A DNA stretch of 64,000 bases from Rhizobium sp. CSW-27 (GTDB lineage: Bacteria; Pseudomonadota; Alphaproteobacteria; Rhizobiales; Rhizobiaceae), in NCBI RefSeq assembly GCF_018760785.1, contig NZ_JAHHZO010000013.1, forward strand, positions 1-64,000. The letters run 5' to 3'. This document shows, piece by piece, positions 55,323 through 64,000 of the stretch. Both the position numbers and the translations under genes were made by a program. Positions within the stretch are counted from its first letter, which is position 1, and each line of letters begins with the position of its first letter. The notes beneath the pieces were generated by a model that ran no database searches, had not been told where the DNA came from, and saw nothing but the letters and a program-made list of their open reading frames with translations.

Positions 55323-57941
55323 TCAGTCCTTGCGGTCGAGCATTTCGCGCACCGCAACTGCCAGCTGCTTCAGCGAGAAGGGCTTCGGCAGGAAACCGAA
55401 CTTCGCATCGGCCGGCAGGTTGCGGGCGAAGGCATCCTCGGCATAGCCGGAGACGAAAATGAACTTCAGGTCCGGATAGGTCTTGCGCAGTTCGCGCAGC
55501 AGCGAAGGTCCGTCCATTTCCGGCATCACCACGTCGGAAACGACGATGTCCACCTTGCCGTCCAGTTCCTGCATGATGTCGAGCGCCTCGGTGCCGGAGC
55601 CCGCTTCGTGCACGGTATAGCCGCGCGTTTCCAGCATGCGCTTGCCGCCGCGGCGCACCGCCTCCTCGTCCTCGACCAGCAGCACCACGGCGGAATTGCC
55701 GGTCAGGTCGATGTCCTGCTGCGGCGCGGCCGTATCGGCCGCCGCCGCCTGCGGCAGGCTGTGGCTTGCCGCCTGCTGGTCTGCCGGCGCCTGTTCGGCC
55801 ACCGGCTTCACGTCCGGCACATGGCGCGGCAGGAAGACGCGGAACGTTGTACCCCTGCCGACCTCCGATTCGGGATAGATGTAGCCGCCGGACTGTTTCA
55901 CGATGCCATAGACCATCGACAGCCCGAGACCGGTGCCCTTGCCCACCTCCTTGGTGGTGAAGAAGGGCTCGAAGATCTTGTCCATGATGTCGGGGGCAAT
56001 GCCGGTGCCGGTATCGGCCACCTCGACCATCACGAAATCCTCCGCCGGCAGCCGGGCGCTCGGGAAGGTCACGGCCTCGTCGGCCGTCACGTTGCGGGTG
56101 CGGATGCGGATCTCGCCACCGCCCGGCATGGCATCGCGCGCATTGACGCACAGGTTGATCAGCACCTGCTCGAACTGCGAAAGGTCGGTGCGCACCGGCC
56201 ACAGGTCGCGGCCATAGTCCACCTCCAGCTTCACATTGGTGCCGGAAATCAGCCGGTCGACCAGCATGCGCAGATCGCCCACCACGTCGGTCAGGTTCAG
56301 CACCACCGGGCGCATGGTCTGCTTGCGCGAGAAGGCAAGCAGCTGACGCACCAGAACCGCAGCGCGGTTGGCATTGCGCTTGATCTCCATCAGGTCGGCA
56401 AAGCTCGCATCGGAGGGACGCGCCTGCAGCAGCAGATGATCGGAGGACAGCAGGATGGCGGTCAGCACATTATTGAAATCATGCGCGATGCCGCCCGCCA
56501 GCGTGCCCACCGCGTTCATCTTCTGCGTCTGGGCCATCTGGGTTTCCAGCGCCTTCTGCTCGGTGGTCTCGACCGCATAGACGATCGCCACCTCTTCCGG
56601 CGCCTCGTCGCTCTCGTCGATCACGGCATTGACGTAGAAGCGCACATGCCGGCTGTCATCGCCGGGATGCCGGCAATCGATGGGCGCGATATCACCCTGG
56701 CGGTCCTTGGCGGCCATCAGCGCCCGTTCCAGATCTGCACGCGCGCTCTCGTGCACGATCACATCGAGCGAAACGCCGGAATCGACGTCGTCACGCGACA
56801 CGACGCCGGAAAACAGCCGCAGGAACGGCGCGTTGATGCGCAGGATCTTGCCATCGCCACCAATCGAGGCAATCGCCATCGGCGTGTTGTTGAAGAAGCG
56901 GGTGAAGCGCATGGCGGATGCCGACTGGTCCCCGCCTTCGGCGCGTGAGCGCGCCAGCACCACGGTGCGGCTTTCGCCCGGCGCCCCGTCGCGCATCGAG
57001 GAGACGGAATGCACCAGCCGCACCGGCAGGCTCTGGCCGTTGCTGCGGCGCAGGTCGAGATCCAGCGTCTCCGTGCGCTTCTGGCCCGGGCCGGCCTGCA
57101 CGGACTGGATCAGCGCCATGCCCTCGCCTGCCACCATGTCGGACATGGTCATCGAGCCCGGCACGAACTTGGTGAGGTCAAGCCCCAGCCATTCGGCAAG
57201 CGTCGCGTTCAGATAGAACACCTCGCCCTTCTTGCCGGCGGAGAAGAAGCCGACGGGTGCGTGGTCCAGATAGTCGATGGCGTTCTGCAGTTCGCGGAAA
57301 AAGCGCTCCTGCTCCTCCCGCTCGGAGGTGATGTCGGCGATCTGCCACACATCGAGCGGCGCCGGCAGAAGCGGCGAGACCAGAATGCGCGCCTTCAGCC
57401 GATACCAGTGGGCGCCGGCGCCATTGGCGGAACCGCGGCCGAGCGGCTTCAGCAGGCGGAATTCCTCGTGGCCGCCGCGCCCGTCGCGCAGGGCGGTCGT
57501 CAGCCGGTAGAGCGCTTCCGTCGCCTCGCTGTTCTTGGAAAGCAGCGCCTCCAGCGATTGCGCATTGCTGGCCTTGGTGGCACCGGTCAGTCGACCATAG
57601 GCGGCATTGGCATAGAGAATGCGGCCGCGCCGGTCAGTCACCAGAATGCCGTCCGGATGGCCGGCGAGATAGCTGGCGGCGAAATCGTCGGAGCGCGATT
57701 GCGGCATCACCTCGACGAAACCGATCATCGAGGAAACGATGAAGAAGATGCCGACCATGGCAAGAACGCCGAGAACGCCCAGCACGATCTCGTTGTCCAT
57801 CACGTCCTTGAACAGCACGAAGGCGATCGACACGCCAACCAGCACCAGCGCCAGCAAAAGCAGGCGCAGCACGGTGCCGCCGCGCGTTCCCCGGTCAACC
57901 AGGGGCGCGTCATAGCCGCCGATCGGTTGCGATTTCGTCAT
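55323..57941 (-). CDS. cckA: CckA-type hybrid histidine kinase (cell-cycle phosphorelay)
   Basis: This 872-residue membrane kinase has two N-terminal helices (about 25-75) and three PAS-like regions (about 90-205, 220-330, 345-460). A HisKA domain has phospho-acceptor His487 in GGIAHDFNNVLTAIL, the HATPase domain has NLCVNARDAMPGGG and GKGTGLGLSMVYG, and the C-terminal receiver has Asp803 (VSDVVMPEMDG). HDFNN-type HisKA with C-terminal receiver and this gene context match CckA, which feeds the ChpT-CtrA pathway controlling the cell cycle. ATG 57941 follows GAGG; ATG 57953 is also in frame. Confidence 0.92.
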   Translation of the reverse strand: MTKSQPIGGYDAPLVDRGTRGGTVLRLLLLALVLVGVSIAFVLFKDVMDNEIVLGVLGVLAMVGIFFIVSSMIGFVEVMPQSRSDDFAASYLAGHPDGILVTDRRGRILYANAAYGRLTGATKASNAQSLEALLSKNSEATEALYRLTTALRDGRGGHEEFRLLKPLGRGSANGAGAHWYRLKARILVSPLLPAPLDVWQIADITSEREEQERFFRELQNAIDYLDHAPVGFFSAGKKGEVFYLNATLAEWLGLDLTKFVPGSMTMSDMVAGEGMALIQSVQAGPGQKRTETLDLDLRRSNGQSLPVRLVHSVSSMRDGAPGESRTVVLARSRAEGGDQSASAMRFTRFFNNTPMAIASIGGDGKILRINAPFLRLFSGVVSRDDVDSGVSLDVIVHESARADLERALMAAKDRQGDIAPIDCRHPGDDSRHVRFYVNAVIDESDEAPEEVAIVYAVETTEQKALETQMAQTQKMNAVGTLAGGIAHDFNNVLTAILLSSDHLLLQARPSDASFADLMEIKRNANRAAVLVRQLLAFSRKQTMRPVVLNLTDVVGDLRMLVDRLISGTNVKLEVDYGRDLWPVRTDLSQFEQVLINLCVNARDAMPGGGEIRIRTRNVTADEAVTFPSARLPAEDFVMVEVADTGTGIAPDIMDKIFEPFFTTKEVGKGTGLGLSMVYGIVKQSGGYIYPESEVGRGTTFRVFLPRHVPDVKPVAEQAPADQQAASHSLPQAAAADTAAPQQDIDLTGNSAVVLLVEDEEAVRRGGKRMLETRGYTVHEAGSGTEALDIMQELDGKVDIVVSDVVMPEMDGPSLLRELRKTYPDLKFIFVSGYAEDAFARNLPADAKFGFLPKPFSLKQLAVAVREMLDRKD

Positions 57942-58302
57942 CACACCTCGCATTTCGACCGGTTACTGAACATCTCGGCCACGGAATCGGTCCATTGCTC
58001 TTCCATAGCAATTTGCGGACCTGCCAAAAAGCGCCGAGGATCAGAAACCCGTTGAAGACATTCACAATCCTATTGCCGAGGGCATGTTTGCATCCATATC
58101 TGGGCAGCACGGCACGGCCGTCCTGCCGGGTCGGCACCCGCTTCTATGCGGCCTCTGGCTTGCGGCGGACTTGCGACTTGCCTAACCTTCGTCCGAACCG
58201 GGCGGCCCATGCCGCACCCTGGAGCCGGACGGCGGCGGGCAGGGAACCGGCGTCCGGCAGCGACATGATGTGCTGCCGCCAATCAGACAGGGAGATGCAT
58301 GC

Positions 58303-59436
58303 ATGGTCGATGATCTGATGGGAGCCTATGGCAGCCGCCTTGTCATTGCCGTGGCCGGCGTGGCGCTGGCGCTCCTGGCGCTCGTCCTCGTTCTGTGGCT
58401 GGTCAGGCGTCGCAGCGGCCCCTCGCCCTTTCTGCGTGGCGGCAAGAATCGCCAGCCGCGCCTGCAGGTTCTGGATGCCGCCGCCGTCGATGCACGCCGG
58501 CGTATCGTGCTGGTGCGACGCGACGACGTGGAACATCTCGTCATGATCGGCGGCCCGACCGACATCGTCATCGAAAGCGGCATCCGCACCTCCGAGAACG
58601 GCACCCTGTCGGCCATGCCGCCGGGCCTGCCCTCCCGCCGCGAGGACGCGCGCCTCGCACCGCAGGCCGAGCCCGCCGCGCTGAACGCGCCGCCGCGCCG
58701 ATTGGAAGCCCCGGACGAACCGGTTGTCGCGCCGACCGGCGCCGCTGTGGCGATGCAGCGCCTGGATGCCGCCCCGGCGCGACCGCGCCCGCGTGCAGAA
58801 CCGGCCGCCCCCGCTGTCGCCGCTCAGACGGCCCCCACAGCTCCCGTGCAGGCGGCTGGCGAGGCGGAAGCCCCGCGCGTGCGCCGCATAGAGCCGGCCG
58901 AGGCTCAACCGGCCCGCCCGGATGCAGGGCGGGAAGCCTCCAGGGATACCTTCCGGGAAGCGCGTACCGCAACCGAACAGACACCCGCACCGCCGCCGGC
59001 CGACCCGGCGCAGCCCGCCGTGACGGTGTCCCAGGCGCCGACGGATCTTGGAGCGGCCAGCGATGTGCTGGAAGCCGCCCGCCGCCGCGTGTTCCAGTCC
59101 GGCCAGTCACCCCAGCCGGAAGCCGACCGGGAGAGCCGTCGCGACAGCCAGCCCGCCTCGCCTGCCACTGCCACGGCCCCTGCACTGGCTCCGATCTCCG
59201 CCACGCCGGTGCCGGCGCGCACGCTGGGCAGCGATTTCGACCGTATTCTCGAGGAGGAAATGGCGAGCAACCTCGCCGCCGACCGACGCGACAGACCGGC
59301 AGTGACGGCCACGCCCTCGACGCCACGCCGCGATCCGGCCGCCCCGCGCATCACCGGCGCTGCACCGGAACCCTCGCTGCAGGCGGAAGTGGCACGCATC
59401 TTCGGCGAAATGTCCGTGACGCGCGATGACCGCTGA
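58303..59436 (+). CDS. FliO-like membrane protein with long Pro/Ala-rich tail
   Basis: This 377-residue protein has one membrane helix at residues 12-34 and a small FliO-like domain (about 52-94: PRLQVLDAAAVDARRRIVLV followed by DDVEHLVMIGGPTDIVIESGI). FliO is a flagellar export-gate assembly factor, but this gene is not near flagellar genes. The remaining 280 residues are Pro/Ala/Arg-rich and probably disordered. ATG at 58303 lies eight bases after GGGAG. It is divergent from cckA, and the 361-bp gap between their starts (57942-58302) shows no clear further gene. Confidence 0.75.
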   Translation: MVDDLMGAYGSRLVIAVAGVALALLALVLVLWLVRRRSGPSPFLRGGKNRQPRLQVLDAAAVDARRRIVLVRRDDVEHLVMIGGPTDIVIESGIRTSENGTLSAMPPGLPSRREDARLAPQAEPAALNAPPRRLEAPDEPVVAPTGAAVAMQRLDAAPARPRPRAEPAAPAVAAQTAPTAPVQAAGEAEAPRVRRIEPAEAQPARPDAGREASRDTFREARTATEQTPAPPPADPAQPAVTVSQAPTDLGAASDVLEAARRRVFQSGQSPQPEADRESRRDSQPASPATATAPALAPISATPVPARTLGSDFDRILEEEMASNLAADRRDRPAVTATPSTPRRDPAAPRITGAAPEPSLQAEVARIFGEMSVTRDDR

Positions 59437-59501
59437 GCGCCATCGGCCCGGACCGGCCGGGCGGGGCTCGGTCGGCGGGGCACTGCTCAAAAAATGCGCA
59501 A

Positions 59502-59529
59502 TAAAAAAGGCACGCGAGCGAGCGTGCCT
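59502..59529 (-). terminator. Terminator after dksA
   Basis: On the minus strand the 8-bp stem AGGCACGC / GCGTGCCT with a 6-base loop is followed by TTTTTT. It lies about 36 bp after the dksA stop. Confidence 0.85.
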
Positions 59530-59565
59530 GGAATTTTCTGAGACCGGATTGCGGACAGAGCGCGA

Positions 59566-59985
59566 TTATTCGTCGCGATAGACCTTTTCCCGGCGCTCGT
59601 GGCGCTCCTGCGCCTCGATGGAAAGCGTCGCGATCGGCCGTGCATCCAGGCGCTTCAGCCCGATCGGCTCGCCGGTTTCCTCGCAATAACCATAGGTGCC
59701 GTCCTCGATCCGCTGCAGGGCAGCGTCGATCTTGGAGATCAGTTTTCTCTGACGGTCACGGGCACGAAGTTCGATGGCCCTGTCGGTTTCGGAGGAGGCC
59801 CGGTCGGCGAGATCGGGATGGTTGGCGCTTTCTTCAGCGAGGTGGTCGAGCGTTTCGCGCGCTTCTCTCAGGATATCATTTTTCCAGGCTATGAGCTTGG
59901 CTCGGAAGTATGCCCTCTGGTTGGCATTCATGAACTCTTCATCTTCCGAGAGGACGTAGCTGCTAAGGTCGATCTTCTCACTCAA
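59566..59985 (-). CDS. dksA: DksA-family RNA polymerase regulator lacking a full zinc site
   Basis: This 139-residue secondary-channel regulator acts with ppGpp on RNA polymerase. The coiled-coil tip motif D-x-x-D-x-A is kept (Asp58, Asp61, Ala63). Of the four zinc-finger cysteines of E. coli DksA only the first remains (Cys101); the others are Thr104, Ser122 and Ala125. Such cysteine-poor DksA proteins are known in alphaproteobacteria and in Pseudomonas DksA2, and fold without zinc. ATG at 59985 is used. Confidence 0.93.
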   Translation of the reverse strand: MSEKIDLSSYVLSEDEEFMNANQRAYFRAKLIAWKNDILREARETLDHLAEESANHPDLADRASSETDRAIELRARDRQRKLISKIDAALQRIEDGTYGYCEETGEPIGLKRLDARPIATLSIEAQERHERREKVYRDE

Positions 59986-60256
59986 CGCGATTCTCCTGAA
60001 GAACAGCTCTCACGCGGCGTCCTATACTCCATTCCGACATGCTGATTCAAGCCTTTAGGGCGGCATTAGGGCATTTTTAAAACTGACACAAAAATCAGCT
60101 AACTGGCTATTCCTTATGCGTTTTTGCGAACAGGCGGGCAAACCGTGCCGCAGACGTGATGGCGCCGCAAGCCCGGGGCGTGCCTCTCCGGGACAGTTGA
60201 CGGAAGGACCGCCGGCAGGCTACTCGAAGGCGTCGATCAGCCGCGCGGACCCCTCC

Positions 60257-60766
60257 ATGATCAGCATCGAACCACCGCCTTCCCGCATCTATCTCCTCCG
60301 CCATGCCCGTTCCGGATGGCCGCAGCCCGGCGGCCGCGATTTCGACCGCGCCCTCGATGATCACGGTTACGCGGAGGCGGAAGTCGTCGCCACGCTTGCC
60401 GCTGACCGCCGCTATCAGCCCGAACTCGTCCTGTGTTCCACCGCGCTGCGCTGCCGGCAGACAGCCGATGCCATTCACCGCGCCTTCGGCGAGGAGATCG
60501 AACTGAGCTTCATCGACGAGCTCTACAACGGTACGCTCGAAACCTATCTCGCGGTTCTCGATGCGCAGGATGCCGCCCGCGCCGTCATGCTGATCGGTCA
60601 CAACCCCACCATGGAGGAACTGCTGGAAGCGATGATCGGGCAGGACCGCATGGCCGCCCTCATTCCGAGCGGTTACCCGACGGCCGGCCTGACCGTGCTC
60701 GACCATGGGGGCCCGCTGATGGCGGCCGCCGGCACCTGGCAGGTGAAGGATTTCATCACGGCGTAG
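60257..60766 (+). CDS. SixA-like histidine phosphatase
   Basis: This 169-residue histidine phosphatase superfamily member has the catalytic RH motif (Arg15, His16 in YLLRHARSGWP) and second His115 (LIGHNPTMEELL). The short size fits SixA/PhoE-like proteins that dephosphorylate phosphohistidine on phosphotransfer proteins. The target here is unknown. ATG at 60257 is chosen because upstream in-frame residues show no conservation-like pattern. Confidence 0.88.
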   Translation: MISIEPPPSRIYLLRHARSGWPQPGGRDFDRALDDHGYAEAEVVATLAADRRYQPELVLCSTALRCRQTADAIHRAFGEEIELSFIDELYNGTLETYLAVLDAQDAARAVMLIGHNPTMEELLEAMIGQDRMAALIPSGYPTAGLTVLDHGGPLMAAAGTWQVKDFITA

Positions 60767-60872
60767 GGCGGACCGAACCTGAACTGCCGCATCCGACCTT
60801 TCGAGGTTCCTCGCAGGCTGTTGCATCGTCAGCTACCATCCGCCTTGAGGCTGCATCCAGTTTCGATGGCTG

Positions 60873-61256
60873 TTATGCCACGCGCCGCGCGGCCTGCGTA
60901 CGACCGCCATAGCCCCAGGCCTCCGCATCGATGTCCTGGATCACTACATAGGTCGCCTCCGACAGTCTGCCATCACAGAAATGCGCGATGAGCGCATGGG
61001 CTTCGGCAATGAAGGCAGCCTTTTCCGCCTCGCTGTTGGTACCGCGTGTGACGAAGACATCGAGATGCGCGGCCACCGGCACCGTATCGCCCCCAATCGA
61101 CCAGAAGGCGGTCTCGCTGACCTCCACGAGGACTGCGGTCAGGTCGGCGCGTTTGTTCAGCACCTTTTCCATCAGACGTGTGATCGCCTGCTGCAACGCG
61201 CGGATCTCCTCAGCCCGGGCGTTGATCCCGGCCAGTCTTGCATGAACGAAGGGCAT
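60873..61256 (-). CDS. Tautomerase-family (4-oxalocrotonate tautomerase/MIF fold) protein
   Basis: This 127-residue protein starts MPFVHARLAG, leaving the catalytic N-terminal Pro after Met removal. It contains ALQQAITRLMEKVLNKRADLTAVLVEV, typical of the tautomerase beta-alpha-beta fold, probably with two such units because it is twice the 4-OT length. The substrate is unknown. It is divergent from a LysR regulator, which is the classic arrangement for control of this gene. Confidence 0.85.
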   Translation of the reverse strand: MPFVHARLAGINARAEEIRALQQAITRLMEKVLNKRADLTAVLVEVSETAFWSIGGDTVPVAAHLDVFVTRGTNSEAEKAAFIAEAHALIAHFCDGRLSEATYVVIQDIDAEAWGYGGRTQAARRVA

Positions 61257-61309
61257 GGCCCGTTTCCTCTTCCGTGATTGACGGCGCCATCCTACGCAGG
61301 CACAGTCAT

Positions 61310-61324
61310 TTTGAAAATTTCAAA
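61310..61324. promoter_or_regulatory. Probable LysR binding site between tautomerase and lysR genes
   Basis: TTTGAAAATTTCAAA is a TTTGAA-N3-TTCAAA palindrome that contains a T-N11-A core. It lies 54 bp before the tautomerase start and 17 bp before the LysR start. Confidence 0.6.
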
Positions 61325-61340
61325 CTTTGGAAGTGTCCAT

Positions 61341-62216
61341 TTGGAAAAACAGAACAATTGGCGACGTCAGACATTCGAACTGGATGTGCTACGGACCTTC
61401 GTCACTGGCGTAGAGCTCAACAGTTTCATCCGCGCCGGCGACCGGCTCGGACGCTCGGCGTCGGCCATCAGCCTGCAGATGCGCAAGCTGGAGGAGCAGG
61501 TGGGACAGCCCCTCCTGCGCCGCCAGGGACGCGGCCTCGTGCCGACCGAGGCGGGAGAGCTGCTGCTCGGCTATGCGCGACGGTTGCTGCAGTTGAACGA
61601 CGAGACCTTTGCGGCTCTTTCTCAGTCGGCGACACTGGACGGACATGTGCGGCTCGGCATTCCCGAGGATCTTGCGGAAACATGGCTAGCGCCGCTTCTC
61701 GCGCGCTTTGCCGAGATCCATCCGCGTGTCCGCCTGGAGGCACGGGTCGACAGCAGCAGGAGCCTGCAGTCCGATTTCGAGAGTGGTCGGCTGGACCTTG
61801 CCCTGACATGGGCAAGCGCGGGCGGCATGCAGGGCCGCGTGGTTGCCGAAATGGACATGGTCTGGATTGGTCATCCGGAATGGCGTCATGATCACGAAAC
61901 GCCCGTGCCGCTGGTGCTGTTCGATCCGCCCTGTGCCTTTCGCGAGCGTGCCACGGCATCCCTGGACAGAGCCGGAATCGCGTGGTGGCCGGCCTTCACC
62001 AGCCGCAGTCTGACCGGGCTGCACGCGGCTGTCCGCGCTGGCCTTGGGCTGACGGCGCGCATCAAGGAGAACGTCCCCGCAGGACTTTCCACGCAAGGAG
62101 CAGGTCTGCCGAAGCTAGGTGCCATCACTCTTGCCCTGCATGCCGATGCCGAAGCGACACCCGCCGTGAGGGCGCTGCAGCGCGAGATCCTGGAGCGGTT
62201 ACCGGCAAAGCCATGA
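61341..62216 (+). CDS. LysR-family transcriptional regulator
   Basis: This 291-residue regulator has an N-terminal winged helix (FELDVLRTFVTGVELNSFIR..ASAISLQMRKLEEQVGQPLLRR) and a C-terminal periplasmic-binding-like effector domain (VRLGIPEDLAETWLAPLL; RLDLALTW). TTG 61341 is preferred over the frame opening at 61278: GGAAG lies seven bases before it, and it gives a normal LysR length. It is expected to control the divergent tautomerase gene and itself. Confidence 0.9.
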   Translation: MEKQNNWRRQTFELDVLRTFVTGVELNSFIRAGDRLGRSASAISLQMRKLEEQVGQPLLRRQGRGLVPTEAGELLLGYARRLLQLNDETFAALSQSATLDGHVRLGIPEDLAETWLAPLLARFAEIHPRVRLEARVDSSRSLQSDFESGRLDLALTWASAGGMQGRVVAEMDMVWIGHPEWRHDHETPVPLVLFDPPCAFRERATASLDRAGIAWWPAFTSRSLTGLHAAVRAGLGLTARIKENVPAGLSTQGAGLPKLGAITLALHADAEATPAVRALQREILERLPAKP

Positions 62217-62281
62217 CGCTCACCTTTTTCCCGTCCCGATGATCTCTATATAGGGAAGAGCAACATCATCGGGTTCCACAC

Positions 62282-63757
62282 TTGCCGCCATCCCTTACCT
62301 CGCTCAAAGACGATACGCTGATTGCGCTCGATACGCTGGCCGACCGCGCCTCCGGCCTCGTCCATCCCACCCTCCGGCTCGGCGTCACCGGCCTGTCGCG
62401 GGCCGGCAAGACGGTGTTCATCTCCTCGCTCGTGCACAATCTGCTGCATGGCGGCCGCCTGCCCCTGCTGGAGGCGGTGCGGTCGGGCCGCGTCTCCGCC
62501 GCCCGGCTGGAGCCGCAGCCGGACGATGCCATCGCCCGCTTCCAGTACGAGGATCACATCCAGGCGCTGGTGCGCGAACGGGTCTGGCCGGCCTCCACCC
62601 GGGCGATTTCCGAACTGCGCCTGACGCTCGACTACCAGAGCGCCAGCGGCTGGGGCCGTTTCTTCTCGCCCGGCCGGCTCTCCATCGATATCGTCGATTA
62701 TCCGGGCGAATGGCTGCTGGACCTGCCGTTGCTGGCCCAGGACTATCGCGGCTTCAGCCGTGCCACGGTGGAACTGGCCGGCACGGGCATCCGCCGCGAC
62801 CTCGCGCGCGACTGGCTCGGCCTTGCCGGCACCCTGTCCGCCACGGCGCCGGCCGACGAGATGACGGCGCGCCGGCTGGCGGAAAGCTTTGCCGCCTATC
62901 TGAAGGCCTGCAAGGCGGACGAGCGCTCGCTCTCGACGCTGCCACCCGGCCGTTTCCTGATGCCCGGCGATCTCGACGGCTCGCCGGCGCTGACCTTCGC
63001 GCCGCTGCCCGCCCTGCCGGAGGGCCGCTTCGAGAAAGGCAGCCTGGCTGCCATGATGGAACGCCGTTTCGAGGCCTACAAGACAGTGGTGGTAAAACCC
63101 TTCTTCCGCGAACATTTTGCCCGGCTCGACCGGCAGATCGTGCTGATCGATGCGCTGCAGGCTCTGAACCGGGGGCCCGAGGCCGTGCAGGATCTGGAAC
63201 GGGCACTGTCGGATGTGCTCGCCTGCTTCCGCCCCGGCACCAATTCGCTGCTGTCTTCCCTGCTCGGCCGCCGCATCGACCGCGTGCTGGTCGCCGCGAC
63301 CAAGGCGGATCATCTGCACCACGAAAGCCATGACCGGCTGGAGGCACTGACCCGCAGGCTGGTCGATCGCGCCATCGAACGCATCGGCATGGCGGGTGCG
63401 GGCATCGAGGTGATGGCAATCGCCTCGGTCCGGGCCACGCGCGAGGCGACGGTCCGGCAGAATGGCGAATTGCTGCCGGTCATCACCGGCACGCCGATGG
63501 CCGGCGAAACGATCAATGGCGAAATCTTCGACGGCAATCGCAAAACCGCGATCTTTCCCGGGGACTTGCCGGAAAAACCGGATTCACTTTTTCAGGCGGT
63601 TGAATCGCTTTCTGAAGCCGGGCCGCTGCCGCATTTGAACATCGTCCGCTTCCGCCCGCCGGCGGTGGAGGAAAATGCCGGCGGCATCCGGCTTTCGGTG
63701 CCGCATATCCGTCTCGACCGCGCCCTGCAGTTCCTGATCGGCGACAGGCTGGCCTGA
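62282..63757 (+). CDS. YcjX-family P-loop protein (DUF463)
   Basis: This 491-residue GTPase-like protein has Walker A GLSRAGKT (37-44), SIDIVDYPGEWLLDLPLL as a Walker B/G3-like segment and VLVAATKADHLHHES as G4. YcjX proteins are stress-associated and work beside the membrane protein YcjF, whose gene follows. The TTG start at 62282 has no Shine-Dalgarno but fits the family start (SLTSLKDDTLIALDTLADRASGLV). Confidence 0.93.
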   Translation: MPPSLTSLKDDTLIALDTLADRASGLVHPTLRLGVTGLSRAGKTVFISSLVHNLLHGGRLPLLEAVRSGRVSAARLEPQPDDAIARFQYEDHIQALVRERVWPASTRAISELRLTLDYQSASGWGRFFSPGRLSIDIVDYPGEWLLDLPLLAQDYRGFSRATVELAGTGIRRDLARDWLGLAGTLSATAPADEMTARRLAESFAAYLKACKADERSLSTLPPGRFLMPGDLDGSPALTFAPLPALPEGRFEKGSLAAMMERRFEAYKTVVVKPFFREHFARLDRQIVLIDALQALNRGPEAVQDLERALSDVLACFRPGTNSLLSSLLGRRIDRVLVAATKADHLHHESHDRLEALTRRLVDRAIERIGMAGAGIEVMAIASVRATREATVRQNGELLPVITGTPMAGETINGEIFDGNRKTAIFPGDLPEKPDSLFQAVESLSEAGPLPHLNIVRFRPPAVEENAGGIRLSVPHIRLDRALQFLIGDRLA

Positions 63758-63838
63758 CATGCCGGCGCCGAAGAGAACCGACAGCACACCGCCAGCCGAA
63801 GGCCGCCCCCCAAGGGGCCGAACGGCAAGGAGCCGAAG

Positions 63839-64000
63839 ATGAGTGACGAGACCCCGCGCCGCCGCCCCGGCGCCTTCGATCTGCCCGAGAACGAGCGCAA
63901 GCCGACCGCGCCGCTGCGCCTGCCGCGCAGTTTCGACGACGGCTTCACCGTGACCCCCGATGCCGAGGATCCCTTCGTGACGCCGCCGGAACTCGCCGCT
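63839..64000 (+). CDS. YcjF-family (TIGR01620/DUF697-type) membrane protein, N-terminal part (cut by window edge)
   Basis: Fifty-four codons are visible, beginning MSDETPRRRPGAFDLPENER. This Arg/Pro-rich start, with AFDLP and DPFVTPPE, is typical of the YcjF/TIGR01620 partner of YcjX. ATG at 63839 follows AAGGAG by six bases, 81 bp after ycjX. The membrane part lies outside the window. Confidence 0.8.
   Translation, partial: MSDETPRRRPGAFDLPENERKPTAPLRLPRSFDDGFTVTPDAEDPFVTPPELAA

Noticed and set aside
63759..63842. 27-codon frame between ycjX and ycjF
   Set aside because: It starts right after the ycjX stop and overlaps the ycjF start, but it has no Shine-Dalgarno and is Arg/Pro-rich like the surrounding non-coding reading; too short to support.

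Overview
This window looks like a chromosomal segment of an alphaproteobacterium of the order Hyphomicrobiales, probably family Rhizobiaceae (Rhizobium/Agrobacterium-like). The evidence is the suf order sufS2-B-C-D-S1-X-A under apparent RirA/Irr iron control, a rhizobial-type recA SOS box, CckA beside recA and alaS, DUF1476 (ATP synthase zeta) genes next to purC, the split PurL/PurQ/PurS FGAM synthase, a FliO-like gene beside dksA, a YcjX/YcjF pair, GC-rich codon use and frequent GTG/TTG starts. It is mostly core genome. The left 2 kb (IS5-type remnant, unrecognised membrane protein) looks accessory. I saw no CRISPR array, prophage or rRNA.

Layout. 1-2.3 kb: 3' end of an IS5-type transposase, a polytopic membrane protein, and tRNA-Lys(UUU) with its promoter. 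2.6-6.6 kb: a MacA/MacB-type efflux system in three genes, then a GntR/FCD regulator preceded by two identical palindromes. 6.6-14.1 kb: the seven-gene suf operon (minus strand). 14.1-17.6 kb: an alpha/beta hydrolase, a membrane diguanylate cyclase and tyrS. 17.6-26.1 kb: a large AsmA-like protein on the minus strand, then bcp, a DUF455 ferritin-like protein, an M23 peptidase, a DEAD-box helicase and a Nudix hydrolase on the plus strand. 26.1-31.8 kb: a compact minus-strand maturation operon for molybdenum hydroxylases (flavin reductase, CoxD, CoxE, two XdhC halves, a MoeA/MocA fusion, TfoX_N) with no hydroxylase structural gene in view. 32-41.2 kb: a periplasmic binding protein, rpe, purB, a tannase-family esterase, an RBBP9-like hydrolase, a PAS-GGDEF-EAL protein and two tandem zeta-subunit genes. 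41.4-47.2 kb: purC-purS-two small ORFs-purQ, a lipoprotein, a PagL-like protein and purL. 47.2-51.1 kb: bolA, grxD, a Bcr/CflA transporter, an inositol-phosphatase-family gene and ttcA. 51.2-64 kb: alaS, recA and cckA; then fliO-like, dksA, a SixA-like phosphatase, a divergent tautomerase/LysR pair, ycjX and the start of ycjF.

How they fit together. Iron-sulfur biology is prominent: the suf operon carries an IRO-type and an Irr-type motif at one promoter, and a BolA plus CGFS monothiol glutaredoxin pair lies further on. De novo purine synthesis is represented by purB, purC, purS, purQ and purL. Second-messenger signalling appears twice (GGDEF; GGDEF-EAL), and cell-cycle control appears as CckA.

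Most worth a second look: the overlapping small genes inside the pur operon, the tandem zeta paralogues, the orphan Cox/XdhC operon containing a TfoX_N gene, a tannase-family enzyme that lacks both cysteines of the catalytic disulfide, the twin operators that leave the GntR gene without a Shine-Dalgarno, and a well-placed ATG killed by an in-frame stop upstream of the GGDEF-EAL gene. I did not find one large, clearly new system.
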